Origin: Micropterus salmoides
Taxonomy: Eukaryota > Chordata > Actinopteri > Centrarchiformes > Centrarchidae
DNA: 64,000 bases
Direction of reading: 5' to 3'
NCBI RefSeq assembly: GCF_014851395.1
Contig: NW_024040707.1
Location: forward strand, 9,646,187 to 9,710,186
A program made the translations under genes and the position numbers. Under the pieces are notes generated by a model that saw only the letters and a list, made by a program, of their open reading frames with translations, searched no databases and was not told where the DNA came from. This document shows, piece after piece, positions 33,263 through 45,200 of this stretch. Position 1 is the stretch's first letter, and every line of letters begins with the position of its first letter.

Positions 33263-36200
33263 TCAGTAGGAAATCACACAATTCATTTCATCGGCCAGTT
33301 CATCCTCAAAGCGAGAAATCGACTGACTGGCTCCGCGAGCTATGAGGTCAGCAGCAGTGCTCTCCATCTCGTCCAGGCTCATGTGGCAGGCTTCGGCAAT
33401 CTCCCGCTTGGCAAAGCTAACAAACTTCGGGTCCCTGGCGTAGATGCCGAGACCCTCGGAGATCAAGATCTGACACAAGCAAGGGAGAAATAGAAGCAGA
33501 GTAACAATGACGTAAAACAGGGATTATGTTTTTAGTAATAGTCTATGTGATTATGTTTATATCCAATGCACAGAGGATTTTATCAGCTGAAAGACTCACT
33601 TAGTCAAATTGAAATGCCATCTAGTCACCAGTGAGTGGTAACTTTATTTCTGTTACCACAATGTAAATAGTACAGTAACAGCAAATGGACAGTGGCAGAA
33701 AGTAACCAAATACATTTACTCAAGTCCCGTACTTAAGTTACAATTATCTGTTATTATTACTCACCGACTCGACCAGACTGTCTGCACTGCCTCTGTCTAC
33801 AAAGCCCTGGTTAACCGGTGGTGGTCTTGTGTTGGTGAAGGTCCTCGTCTGACCGGGATACCAGCCAGGACGGCGTCCTACAGGGAGGCTAGCAGAGCCG
33901 TCGCTCCACAGCGGCTGGCTGGTGCCTGTGGCTTCATCCACCAGGATCATAGGGGTGTAGATGAGTTTACCCCTGCGTCCCGAGGGGGGAATCATTCCTG
34001 GAACAGGAGTGGTGCCAGCTGCTGCTGTGTTCACCCAGGATGTGGATGACATCGAGGACACGCTGCTGGGCCGGGAGTCCAGGCTGTGCTGGGTCTGACA
34101 CAAGAGAGCGAGAGCAGGAAAAGACAAGTCAAACAAGATGAGACACACTATTTGTATGAACAAAAACATTTTGAGATGTGCGTGTGCTATTGTTTTACCT
34201 GTAGACGGGATCTGGATGGTGATGTGTTCCCACGGTAGTTCCCTGGGATAGGCAGCTGGTCGTCCACACTGCTCTGTGGCCTCAGACACTGGAAGTTAAA
34301 GGCAGGCTTACGACCTGAAACAATAAGCAGGGGAGTGTTAGCAAACTTGCCAGGGTGCAAAACTATAATCCTGCGTGGAGAGATTTAGTATTAGCTTTTG
34401 CTTGCATTGTCTGTATGCAAAGGATGTGCAAACTAAAATGGGGAATGAAGTTGCTCTTTAAAGCCCTCATCATTTCAGTTGATACTCTGATTTCATGCAA
34501 ATCCACAGACAAATGTGCAGCTAATAAAACTACCACAAATCACCTGACACACAATGTAAGTCTAGGCAGTTGCCCGCTTTACCTGTTTGCTAATCCAGCC
34601 GTGTGGATTAATAATGAGAGTCTCCGACATCACAGCAATGCATGCATATATAATCTTATTTTTCCACAGAAAAGTTACCAGACAAAATAAACTGTTGTTT
34701 CTTAGTGAACATATTTTTGATAAATCTAGTAGCAGACTCATCGTTATTATTAAAAAGTCCTGTAATACAAATCAGACAATGGAATGTAGGTCTGCAACTT
34801 TTATTTATTAAGATTATTTTCATTCTCTACGAATTGTTTGGACTATAAAATATCATAAAACAGTGAAAAATTGCAATCACAATTTCCTAGAAGTGACACA
34901 ATCTAAATCAGATGTCTTGTTTTGTTTAAATAGCAGTCCAAACCCAAATGACAATAAATTTACCATAATTTAAAACAAATAAGTCCTCATTATTGACAAT
35001 TTTGAACCATAAAATGTTTGGGGGTTTTTTGCTTGACAAATTACTTGTTTATCATGATAGTTGCAGATGAATTTTCGGTCGATCAATAATTGCAGCTCTA
35101 ATGGCATGTTAGTTGCTAAAATAATGTAACTCTGCACACTTTAAACACATGTGCAATGGAGCAGGAGAAGAAAACACCAAAAAGAAAATGTACATATGTT
35201 TCTCACCTTTCGGTATGGAAGGAAGTAGCCGTCTCCTGACAAACTGTGCACTACCATTCTCATTCCCATTGTAACCACAGACGGTGCTGTCATTTCCATT
35301 GAAGCCGCTCATTATACTTCCATTACCATTGGCGCTGATGACACTGCCGTTTTCATCGTAGCCTGTGTATCCGTTCCCATTATATTCACTTGTGCTATAG
35401 GGTGTGGGGCTTGCAGCAACACTCTCTCCATTCATGTTGGTGCCACCATAGCCATTCCCAACAAAGCCATTGGCATCATGAGTATCATAGGTTATCTCCC
35501 CAATGCTGCTAGCTCTTTCCAGGCTGTGTTCATTGTAGACTGTCTCAGTTGGTACAGGAGAGACAGCTTCTGGATACACATACCTGTAAGATCCATGACA
35601 AGAGTTTTAGATTATTAAATATTTTAACAGGAAACTTGCTTATAAACTTTCCTGCAGAATTAGAAAATAAGATTGATTCCCCTCTCATGTCTGTCTGTCA
35701 TGTGAATCCAGGAAACAGTTAGCTTAGCTTAGCATAAAGACTGGAAAAAGGGGGAACCAGCTAGCCCGTCTCAATCTAAAGGTGAAAACATCTGCCAGCA
35801 CCTCTAAAGATCACTAATTAACATATTATATTAACAGAAGTGTAAATACAGAAAACTCAGTTAACCACCTACTAGTATTGATCTGCTCATCACTCTTGGC
35901 AATAAAGCGAATGAGACTATTCAAAATGTTACTTTATTTATTCATTTATTATATATATATGGTATCTCGCTCCTCACTCTCTTGCTTGTTTCTTACCCTT
36001 CTACTGATGCTAGATGTGCAGCATCTCCTTCACTGCTATAAACCTGCTCAGCTACTACAGCTGTAGCTGCCACGAGTGGTTCTTCAACTATAACTTCTCC
36101 TCCACCTACTATCTCTTGGGTAGGAGGAGGAGGAGGAGGAGGAGGAGGAGGAGGAGGAGGAGGAGGCAACTCACTGATGGAAATCCACCCTGAACAGGAG

Positions 36201-39200
36201 AAACAGGCAGAAGAAACAATTCATTATGTCTTTCTAAACATTTACAGTACCAATGACAGCTTTATATAAAATGAGAGATACACACCTAATGGGCAGGGGT
36301 TCGGACCTCACAGGCTGTTCTGTTACAATGCTGATGCCTACCAGCTCTGATCCTGGTCTCTCATGCTCCTGCAGGCCCATGACCTGCTCTGTGATCACAT
36401 CCCAGTTGGCTGTCTTGGACTCAGGTTCCATGATCACAGTTGTCTGCTCCACAAGTGTATCTATGCGCGGCAATGGTGTGCTGGCGGGCGTGGTATTCAC
36501 TGAGGTTCCGGGCTCACTGTCGAATATATCATCACCTGTCATCTCTCCATCCACACCCTCCTCTTCTTCCAGGTCACAGGCCATTGCCAGACGCATCTCT
36601 GGAGCGAGGTCCTGCAGCGTCCGCAGTCCTTGCTGAGAACACAGAAATATACTTATAAACATTAACATACAGTAAGCACCTCAATTGTTAAGACTAAGTG
36701 ACAAATATCCATAAAGCAACACCAAAGTTAAAGTCTTCCTCCTCTCAAATATGTGTTTTTCTTATTGTTACGTCATGTGGATGTTTGATCTTCTCTATGC
36801 AGAATGATGTGAGCAGGATGTTTTCACATTCACCAGCTGAAGAGGGAAAGTCTCTCTTTGCTCACCTCAATTGTGGGTTTGTGAATGAGCATGATTTTAT
36901 GACAACTAATTAGAAAGCCAGTCCCGGTCCAGCAAGTAACTTACAAAACTGTGATGTGGAAACTTGAAACCACCAGTTCACATACCCTGAGATATGGGAC
37001 ATATCTTGTGTCTAGTAGTTAATTTCTGAAATAACATAAGTATTTGCATATGGATTTGTCACAGTGGAGAATGAGTGGATTTTTAACAAGGTCATTGAAC
37101 TATTATGATTGAAAAAACATATAAGACACATTACTATGTGTGTGTAAAAAAGTCAAAAGCACAAGTTAAGTCACCTGCAGAGAAGCCGCCTTGTCCTTCT
37201 TTTTGGATTTCCTCTCCCTCTCCTTTCTCTTGCGGAACTTTTTAAAATAGTCCTGAATCAAGAAGCTGGCGTAAAACTTTCCACAAGTCACCGCATCCCC
37301 TAAGAAGGAAAAACAAACGCTAAGGTTGGAGGTTAAAATGGAACAGATCGATGATGAGAAGTGCATATGTCTTAAATGTTTCTTGTATTCAGACAGAATC
37401 TTTTGAAAGCAGATTATTTTCTAAGGCAGGCATGTTACTTTCTATAATGGCAAAGGTTGTGCACTGGTTTCTGGTTTCTGGTTTTATCATTTTTTCATCA
37501 TGTCTTGCAGCTATGTAATTTTTTGGCGTACCTCTAGGGGGAGGAATCACTTCATCAATTAGCTTGGGCTTGGTGTGCTTCCAGAGCTTCTTAATGATCA
37601 GCTTCAGCTCTTCATTTTGCTGGTCGATGGGGCCTGAGAGAGACAAAAGCAACAAATCCTTTAAAGGAAACAGCACCCTAACAACACTAAGAACTTAAAG
37701 AAGTACAATAAGCATGCACTGGTTTCTGTCTGTGTATGTAATCTAACCTTCAGTCTTGATCTTGAGCGAGGTTCGCACGAGAGCAAACAGAGTAGCATTG
37801 AAGGTGACTGTCCCATCTGAGTGCAGTGGGACGTTCATAGCAACCAGTCTCTAAGAGGACAAGACGATGAGGCACAATGAGTGAGATCTTTTATTTTTTC
37901 TAGCATCAAGTGTGCAGCACTGAAGTTGTGCTGACTTACCTTGCAAGCAACACGATGAGGACATAATTTTCCAAAACCAAGAGGTGGCTGAATCCTGCGC
38001 AGCATAGTGACAACATCAATGTGCTTTATACGGCCGCTGCAAGAAGAAACAGAAGGGCAGACATTTACTGACAGATAAGAATATTCTGGAAACAAACAGA
38101 GTAGCTCGGCAAAAGTAGAAGAAGGTTAAAGAGAAATTAGTCTTACGTGGCCTCTGGATCGTAGTCAGACCAAACTCTCTTAAACTCGTCCAGGTGGTGA
38201 GTACCGAGCACAGTCCAGTCGCGTGTCAAGTATTCAAAGTTGTCCATGATGACGGCAATGAACAAGTTGATAATCTTGATAGAGAACAGAACAGAAACTT
38301 GTAACCAACATGTTGTTTATAAAACAAGATTTGTTAATTGAACAGGGCATGTTGTGATTAAAATACTGTATCAACTGAAATTGACTCCATGTGTTTTAAG
38401 GCAAATTAACATGAATGACTAAAACAAGTAAGAATTCATTACTCTCGTTGGAAATGGTTGACACTACATTTTCACAAGTGTGTAGTTGTTTCCTTTTAAG
38501 TGCATGTGATGTGACTATCAGAGCTGTCTTCGATAATGACTGATACTGTCCATGCAGTTCTGTTAACTTTGCAAAAACCCAAGAGGACAAAAGAGTTCTG
38601 GGTCTATCCCAGTCCATCTATGCTCAAGGTCAAAGACCACACACACAGACTGATGAATGTCAGCTGTCCACAAGAGAAGAAACCACAGAAGGAATGTAAG
38701 ACACACATAGAACCTGTTTTTTAAGAAAAGAGCTGAGACTGAGAAAATAATCCAACCAAGGAGGAGATTATGGTCAATAGTGGTCTCAAACATTTTGACA
38801 TTTTAAAATGGAGTGCATTCAATTTGTAATGTAAAGGAGAACAAGGGTTAGAATTGGGCATTTCAAAATAAGGAAATCATAATATTGCACACGTTGAGAT
38901 GTTTGGCCTCTTTTTAAATGTAGGTGGTGCTATGACACTTCATGTGAATTTAAGGTCCTCTGCACCATGTAGATTTTACACTCTATTATTAGATGACATT
39001 GATTATCTTAATAATTAATTGATAATTATCTTAATTATCTTAATTTATAATAGGCAGTACTGTATTTCCCAGTCTCACTTTTACGATTGGACTGCATCTG
39101 CTAAAAACAGTATGAGCCTCCACTTAAATTTTTTATACTTCAGCTTAGGCACTGTTCTGCTCTTGCACGTTCTCCAGGCTTAAAGTCACCTTGGTTTAAC

Positions 39201-42200
39201 GTTTCTTATGTCTTAAAATAGCACAGAGGTCATGGAAATGTTACCAAAATACAGCATTTGCACCCTTTGAAATCAGGACTGTGATTTGCTGCTTGGATTA
39301 AGGGAATAAATCCATGGATGAGGGATTTCTCAAAGAGCTGGAGTTAGAAAAGACAAGGTTAGCTTTTAAAACTGTTACAACTCAGTTGTTGTAATACTAT
39401 CCTCTCTACTTTCATTTGACTTTAATCCCACTTGACCTGACAGCCTGTAAGACACAAGCCTGAATTAATTATACCTAAATTTATTTTGGAGTCAGGAGGC
39501 TGTATTAAGTTATATCATAGAAGGGAAAGTGTTATACTACAAATGATCTGAGGACTGTGTGATTAAAACAAAACAGATAGAAAGGATCCTTAATCCTCCA
39601 CAGCTTTGCTCACCAGGTAAGCACAGAGCATAAAGAAGCTGATGAAGTAGATGTAGGACAAGTTGCTACCGCAGGAGAACTCTTCGCCAGGCTCAGTGTC
39701 CGATTCTGGGTCACAGCGTCTACCGGGCAGAGCTGCCAACATGATCTCCTGCCACTGCTCTCCAGTGGCACACCTACAAGGACACAGAGACAGGGCAGCA
39801 TTTTCATTTGACAGTTACTTAGACACAAAGATCAGAGTAAAATATTGTGTTGAGGCAAACAGCAGAAGTGCAGGCAATTTTTGAGCTGTTGTAAAAAATC
39901 TGTTTCTTTCTGGCTAAACTGGCTCACCTGAAGAGCACCAGAACAGCCATGAAGAAAGTCTGGAAGTTGCAGTTTCTGTTGATATGTGTGTCGTCATCAA
40001 TGGCAACTTTCCCAAATGTCTGAAAGGAGAACAGTGTTGAATCTTTGTAAGAATCAGAATCAGGTTTTTTGACATGTAAGCTTTCACGTACAAACATAAG
40101 AGGAATTTGCCTTGGTATTTTGGTGCAAAATAGTAAGAATAAACATAGTAAGAGAAAAGAAAAACAATTAAAAGGCAAATCGAACTTTACTTAAACAAAT
40201 ATGTAAAATAGATCTGTTTTAAAATGAAAGCAAAGAGGAGGCAATGTGCAAAATATTGACCAAGGAAAGTGCAAATGTTCAAAGTATAAAGAACATAAAG
40301 AACTTGTTAAATAAAAATTTGCATTAGTTAGTTAGATGTGGAGACTTAATGTAATGTACGTTAATGTAACGTGTAGTTTTACGGGGCAGGATGAGAGTCT
40401 GGGTCAGTGGGAGTCCCACTAATGAAGTGAAGCACAATGTTTTGAATTGTTTATACAGTTTTGTTTAATATTAAGTAGTTAATTGATTGAAAAGTCTCGA
40501 TTGATAAGAGAGACTCACCTGCATGCCAATCACAGCATAGATGAAAAAGATCATCGCAATGAGCAGACCAACATAAGGCAGGGCCTGAGCAGAGTAAAGT
40601 CAAGAGCTCAATTACAAAAAAGGAGTTTGCAAGTGTGTTGACAACATACTGTAGTAAATCCTTTGTGCTATGTGAATTACTCGCTCTGTGCTGCACTGAC
40701 CTGGAGGGACTTGACAAAAGTCCAGAGGAGGGTTCGAATGCCCTCTCCTTTGCTGAGCAGTTTAACCAACCTCAAGACTCGAAATAAACGGAAGAACGTG
40801 ATGGATACTTTTCCACTCTCTCCTTTGCCCTAGACAAAAACAGTTAATTAAATATGGTGTGTTACAGTGCTCACAGATTTTGAGTATAAATCCAAAACCT
40901 TTGGAGTTGCAGTGGTTGTGTTCAGCTCTCACCTCACCATGGCCGCCTCCTCCCTGGATTGATGTTTCAGGCAATCAAAAACAGGAGATTCCACATGAGA
41001 GGAAAGAGATTTTAAAAGCCATCAGGAACAGACACAAATGGTCACTAAAACTTAGGTCAAGAAACCATTTCAATGGATTTGGATTTTTCATGGTAAATTT
41101 ATTCAGTTAACCGTTATATTTCTTGTGATATTGTTTCAAAGAAATACAAAATACAAAAATAGTACATTTATTCAAAAATACTGAAATTGGCCAATAAAAC
41201 ACCCTTACAAGTATAAATGCCATACCCAGATTAACTCCCTTTAAAGGAACACAAACTATTATGTATTATTATTCTGTGGTATTGAACAAACGTTAATGTT
41301 GTACATGCAGCTTGTTCCAGTTTTTAGATGGTCCTTAATGCCTTTTGATGAAATCATCAAGGTGGTCAATTGAGTTACCGGCCTCAGATGATTTATTTTG
41401 CGTCAAACTCATTGCTTTTACAGAGTTTAACTCAAAACAGAAAAGAGTACTGCTACAGGCTCTTTCACACCTTTATGTACCAATGACACTAGAATTCTGA
41501 CTTAATTTTGATTTAATGATGAATAATTTTACATTTTTTAACAGCCGTAGAGAATGGAGCTGTAGAGGAAATACTGACTTACACAAGCTTTTGAAATGTG
41601 CCTGTAAAATAAACACACTCTTCTTTTCTTTTTACAGTGAATGGAAACTGGAAGTGTGAATAAACTTACGCTAAACTCAGAGACTGCAATATCCAACACG
41701 CTCCCCACAACAATCAAAGCATCAAATGAATTCCACGGATCAATGAAATAGTGCTGCAAAGGAAAGAATAAGCAAAGTTAGAGTCACAAACAGACGGTTC
41801 TGACAGCTGTCATGAATATTTTCAAAGGTAAAAGAGTGACACCTCACATGAGCCCGCAGAGCCAGTAACTTGATAATCATCTCTATAGTGAAAACCACAG
41901 TGAAGATCATGTTGAGGATGTCCATGATGGAGGTGAACAGTTTAGACTGCTCGTAATGCTGGGGGAGGAGCAGCAACAGCAAGACAAAACTTCACATCAC
42001 AACACTGAAACAGGTTGATATTTCTGTATTTTAAGGCAGAGTTGTGAAATCATACCTGAATAGCCAGAGTGAGGGTGTTCCCCAGAATTAGCACAAACAT
42101 GATGTATTCAAACTGGCTGGAGTTGATTATTTTCCAGAATTTGAGCTGTGATGGGTTTTTAGGAATGTAAATCTTTATTGGTTGAGCTTTCAGTGCGTAG

Positions 42201-45200
42201 TACACACACTGACGCTGGAAAGGGGGAAAAGAAGAGCATTACTCACTTTGAAAACATGTAGATTTAATATGTGTTTAATTGAAATAATAAAATAAAGTAA
42301 CTAACTTGATTTTTGTTGAGTTCACAGTTTTTGAATTCAGCCTCCCCTTGCTCTCGAAATGTGATGATGACAAAACCCACAAATATGTTCATCATGAAGA
42401 AGGCAATGATGATGATGTAGATGATGAAAAAGATGGAGATTTCTACTCGGTAGTTGTAAATGGGCCCTCGGTTTATGGCGTTGGCATCCACGGCCCGGTA
42501 AAGGAGCCTTTATACAAAAAAATGGAGACGACACAATTCTTTGTCAAACACTGATTTAAATAAAAGCTTAAAGATTTAATTTTAATTAATTTTCTTATTA
42601 CCAACACATGCCATGAAAAGTTAAAAAGGAAAATTAATCCTACTAACTACTGTTGTGTATTGTAAGTATTGTGTGTATAGCCAAAACCAGATATATCTTA
42701 TTTATCTTTGCCATTGAACTCCATTGTTTTCCAAAAACTATTAAAAACACACCGATAAGCCACACTGTTTCACAGGGTGACATGTTCCTTCATTACCATC
42801 AACATGGGAATTGTATTTTATTTTGACTCAATCCCACATACATGATCACTATCGCTGTGTTCTATAGAGCACCAAATGTGTTTTAACAACATTAACAAAT
42901 GCACTGTTACCTCCTGTTTTAGTAATGTTTTATTTTAACCTACAGTGCCCATCTGTTTCAGGGAATTACTGAGCCATTTTAAAATTTAAAAAAGTATATA
43001 TACAAATCTTTATAGATTTACATCTTTAATAGGAACAGCAGACAGGATAGGGAAGTTAGAAAGTCTTAAGAGAAGGACTAACACAATTCTGTTTTATTTC
43101 TTTTCATGGACATTTGTTGCCAACAAAAATAATCCTTTGCACTAAAACTATGTAGAGTTACTACTCACTGTGGCCAGCCTTCAAATGTTGACACAGTGAA
43201 CAAAGCTAGCATGCCCATCAGCACATTGTCAAAGTTGAAATCACTGTTTTCCCAAATCCTCTCTTTCACCATGGGGTGGTTCATATCCCCGTCTTTATAA
43301 ACCACAAACGTCCCCCTAAAATTAAACACATACATGCATTGTTATGAAAGTGACAGCATGTTAAAAGACTATGAAGTGCTGTATATTGTGCAGAGAAATG
43401 AAGAAAAGAAAAATGACCTGCACTCCACAGGAGTGTGTTTGGCTTCGTCTGTGCAGCTGTAGAATCGGCCCTGTAACATTAAACATAGGAAGGTTAGACT
43501 AATAAAAGCTCACTGGCCACTTCCCTTTGAAATCCTGAGTGAGAGAAAAGTACACCCCAGTGACCACTTTATTAGGTACACAGGTATAATCTAATGCAGT
43601 CCCATGCAGCAGCTTTACCATAACATCTATCTATACAAAGCTTATGTTTATGTTGACACTGCTGGAAATGTGTAAATTCAACTAAATGTTTATAATTGAG
43701 GTGATTGTAAAAGTTGATGTTCTACTAGACAACATTATTTTGAGAGGTGTTTCAAATTTTTTGTCCTCAGCATGTACATTCATAAGGAGGGCAGAATATT
43801 AGAATCACTTTCAATGCATTGCAGTCCAGTACAACACCACAACTACGACCTCAGTGCTAAAACACATTTAAGTAACACTTCTATGACAGCATCAACAAAA
43901 ACTGAACATTACAGGCATCATAAAAGATCCTTTACGGCAGAAACACTGACTACATTAGACTACACATTTGCGTCTAATAAAGTGGACACAAAGTGTAGAA
44001 ATCAAAAGGCTGATAGCATAAAAAATGTACCTTGAAGAGCTGCACTCCAATACATGCAAACATGAACTGAAGGAGTGTTGTGACAATTAAGATGTTGCCG
44101 ATGGTGCGGATCGCCACAAACACACACTGCACCACATTCTGTCAACATACGAGCAACAAAGGATGTGTGTCAGTTTTAAATAGCAACAAAATGCACTGGC
44201 TGACCACAAACATGCTAATTAAAATGTAACATTAATATATAATTTGAATACGACAAAAAAAGAAAGATTAATATAAGAGAACTGTTTACCTTTAGTCCCT
44301 TAGCTCTGTTAATGGCTCGAAGAGGCCTGAGCACTCGCAGCACTCGGAGAATCTTGACCACGGAGATTGCACTCGAACTGAGAACAACAAGACAGTAGAA
44401 TAAGAGTCAAGAAAACAAAGGATAAAAAAACGTACAGATTGGGATGGGAATTAAGTACAAAACTACATTGGGAAGATGAAATCTTTTCGCCCAATACTAG
44501 ATAGATAAGACAAAACTTTATTTATCCTGAAATAAATTGTTGTGCTGCGTTGGCAGTAGACACAAAAATCTAAATAAGGTTAATATTAAGATGCTCATAT
44601 CATATCGGAGTTGCATATCGATATGTTATAATATATGCATTGCCCATTATGTCCTATGAGTCATAAAGTGTGATTATTGTAAACCACAGAGGGACAGTAA
44701 TCCAAAGAGAACTAAGATAGAGACTAAACAGTGTGTTACCCTCATATCAGTAATGAGACATCACTTCTTCTACACACTTAATCTACACATTAAGTGACTC
44801 CCAGTGGACTTTTCTGTCAGAAGAAAACGGTGTGCAGCCTGTGTTCAACAGGTATCTACTCACTGTAAAAAGAAAGATGTGAGCGACACACTGACAACCA
44901 GCAGGTCAAGAAGGTTGAAAGCATTTCTGCAGAAGGAGCCACTGTGCAGAAATGCTCCGTAGACAGTCATCTAGACAAGAGCAAGGAAGTTAATAACCAA
45001 TGTAGAAGAAATTATGACATTTTTTTTATTTCAGCCACAGCAACCGTTACCTTTAGTACTATTTCCACCGTGAAAACTGAAGTGAAAACATAATCAGCAT
45101 AACCAAGCACCTGAGGATGAGAGAAATTATTATCAACATTCAGTCTTAATTATTGTACAGGTGATGATGAGCAGGTGGACGTGGTCTGTGAGGCTTTGAT

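Larger units (their letters stand above)
33263..36632 (-). other. cacna1f: cacna1f exons 42-47: distal C-terminal tail
   Basis: Exon 42 begins QGLRTLQDLAPEMR, as in human. Exon 43 opens with SEL and 15 prolines (residues 1665-1679). Exon 44 is Asn-Gly-Tyr-rich (about 1721-1846) and ends in the conserved VRRRLLPSIPKG. Exon 45 has GRKPAFNFQCL and QLPIPGNYRG, exon 46 LIYTPMILVDEA and GSADSLVES, and exon 47 ILISEGLGIYARDPKF to the stop. The last block corresponds to the C-terminal modulator that suppresses calcium-dependent inactivation in mammalian Cav1.4. Confidence 0.88.

Noticed and set aside
36174..36189. Alternative 15-nt exon (G GTG GAT TTC CAT CA) using the GTGAGT at 36174
   Set aside because: It would code RVDFHQ, but the next AG gives a longer exon, at 36173, that continues the frame through the poly-proline tract into exon 44 without needing a second acceptor.
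36253..36658. Plus-strand frames of 127 and 72 codons opposite cacna1f exon 42
   Set aside because: Shadow frames of the well-supported channel exon.
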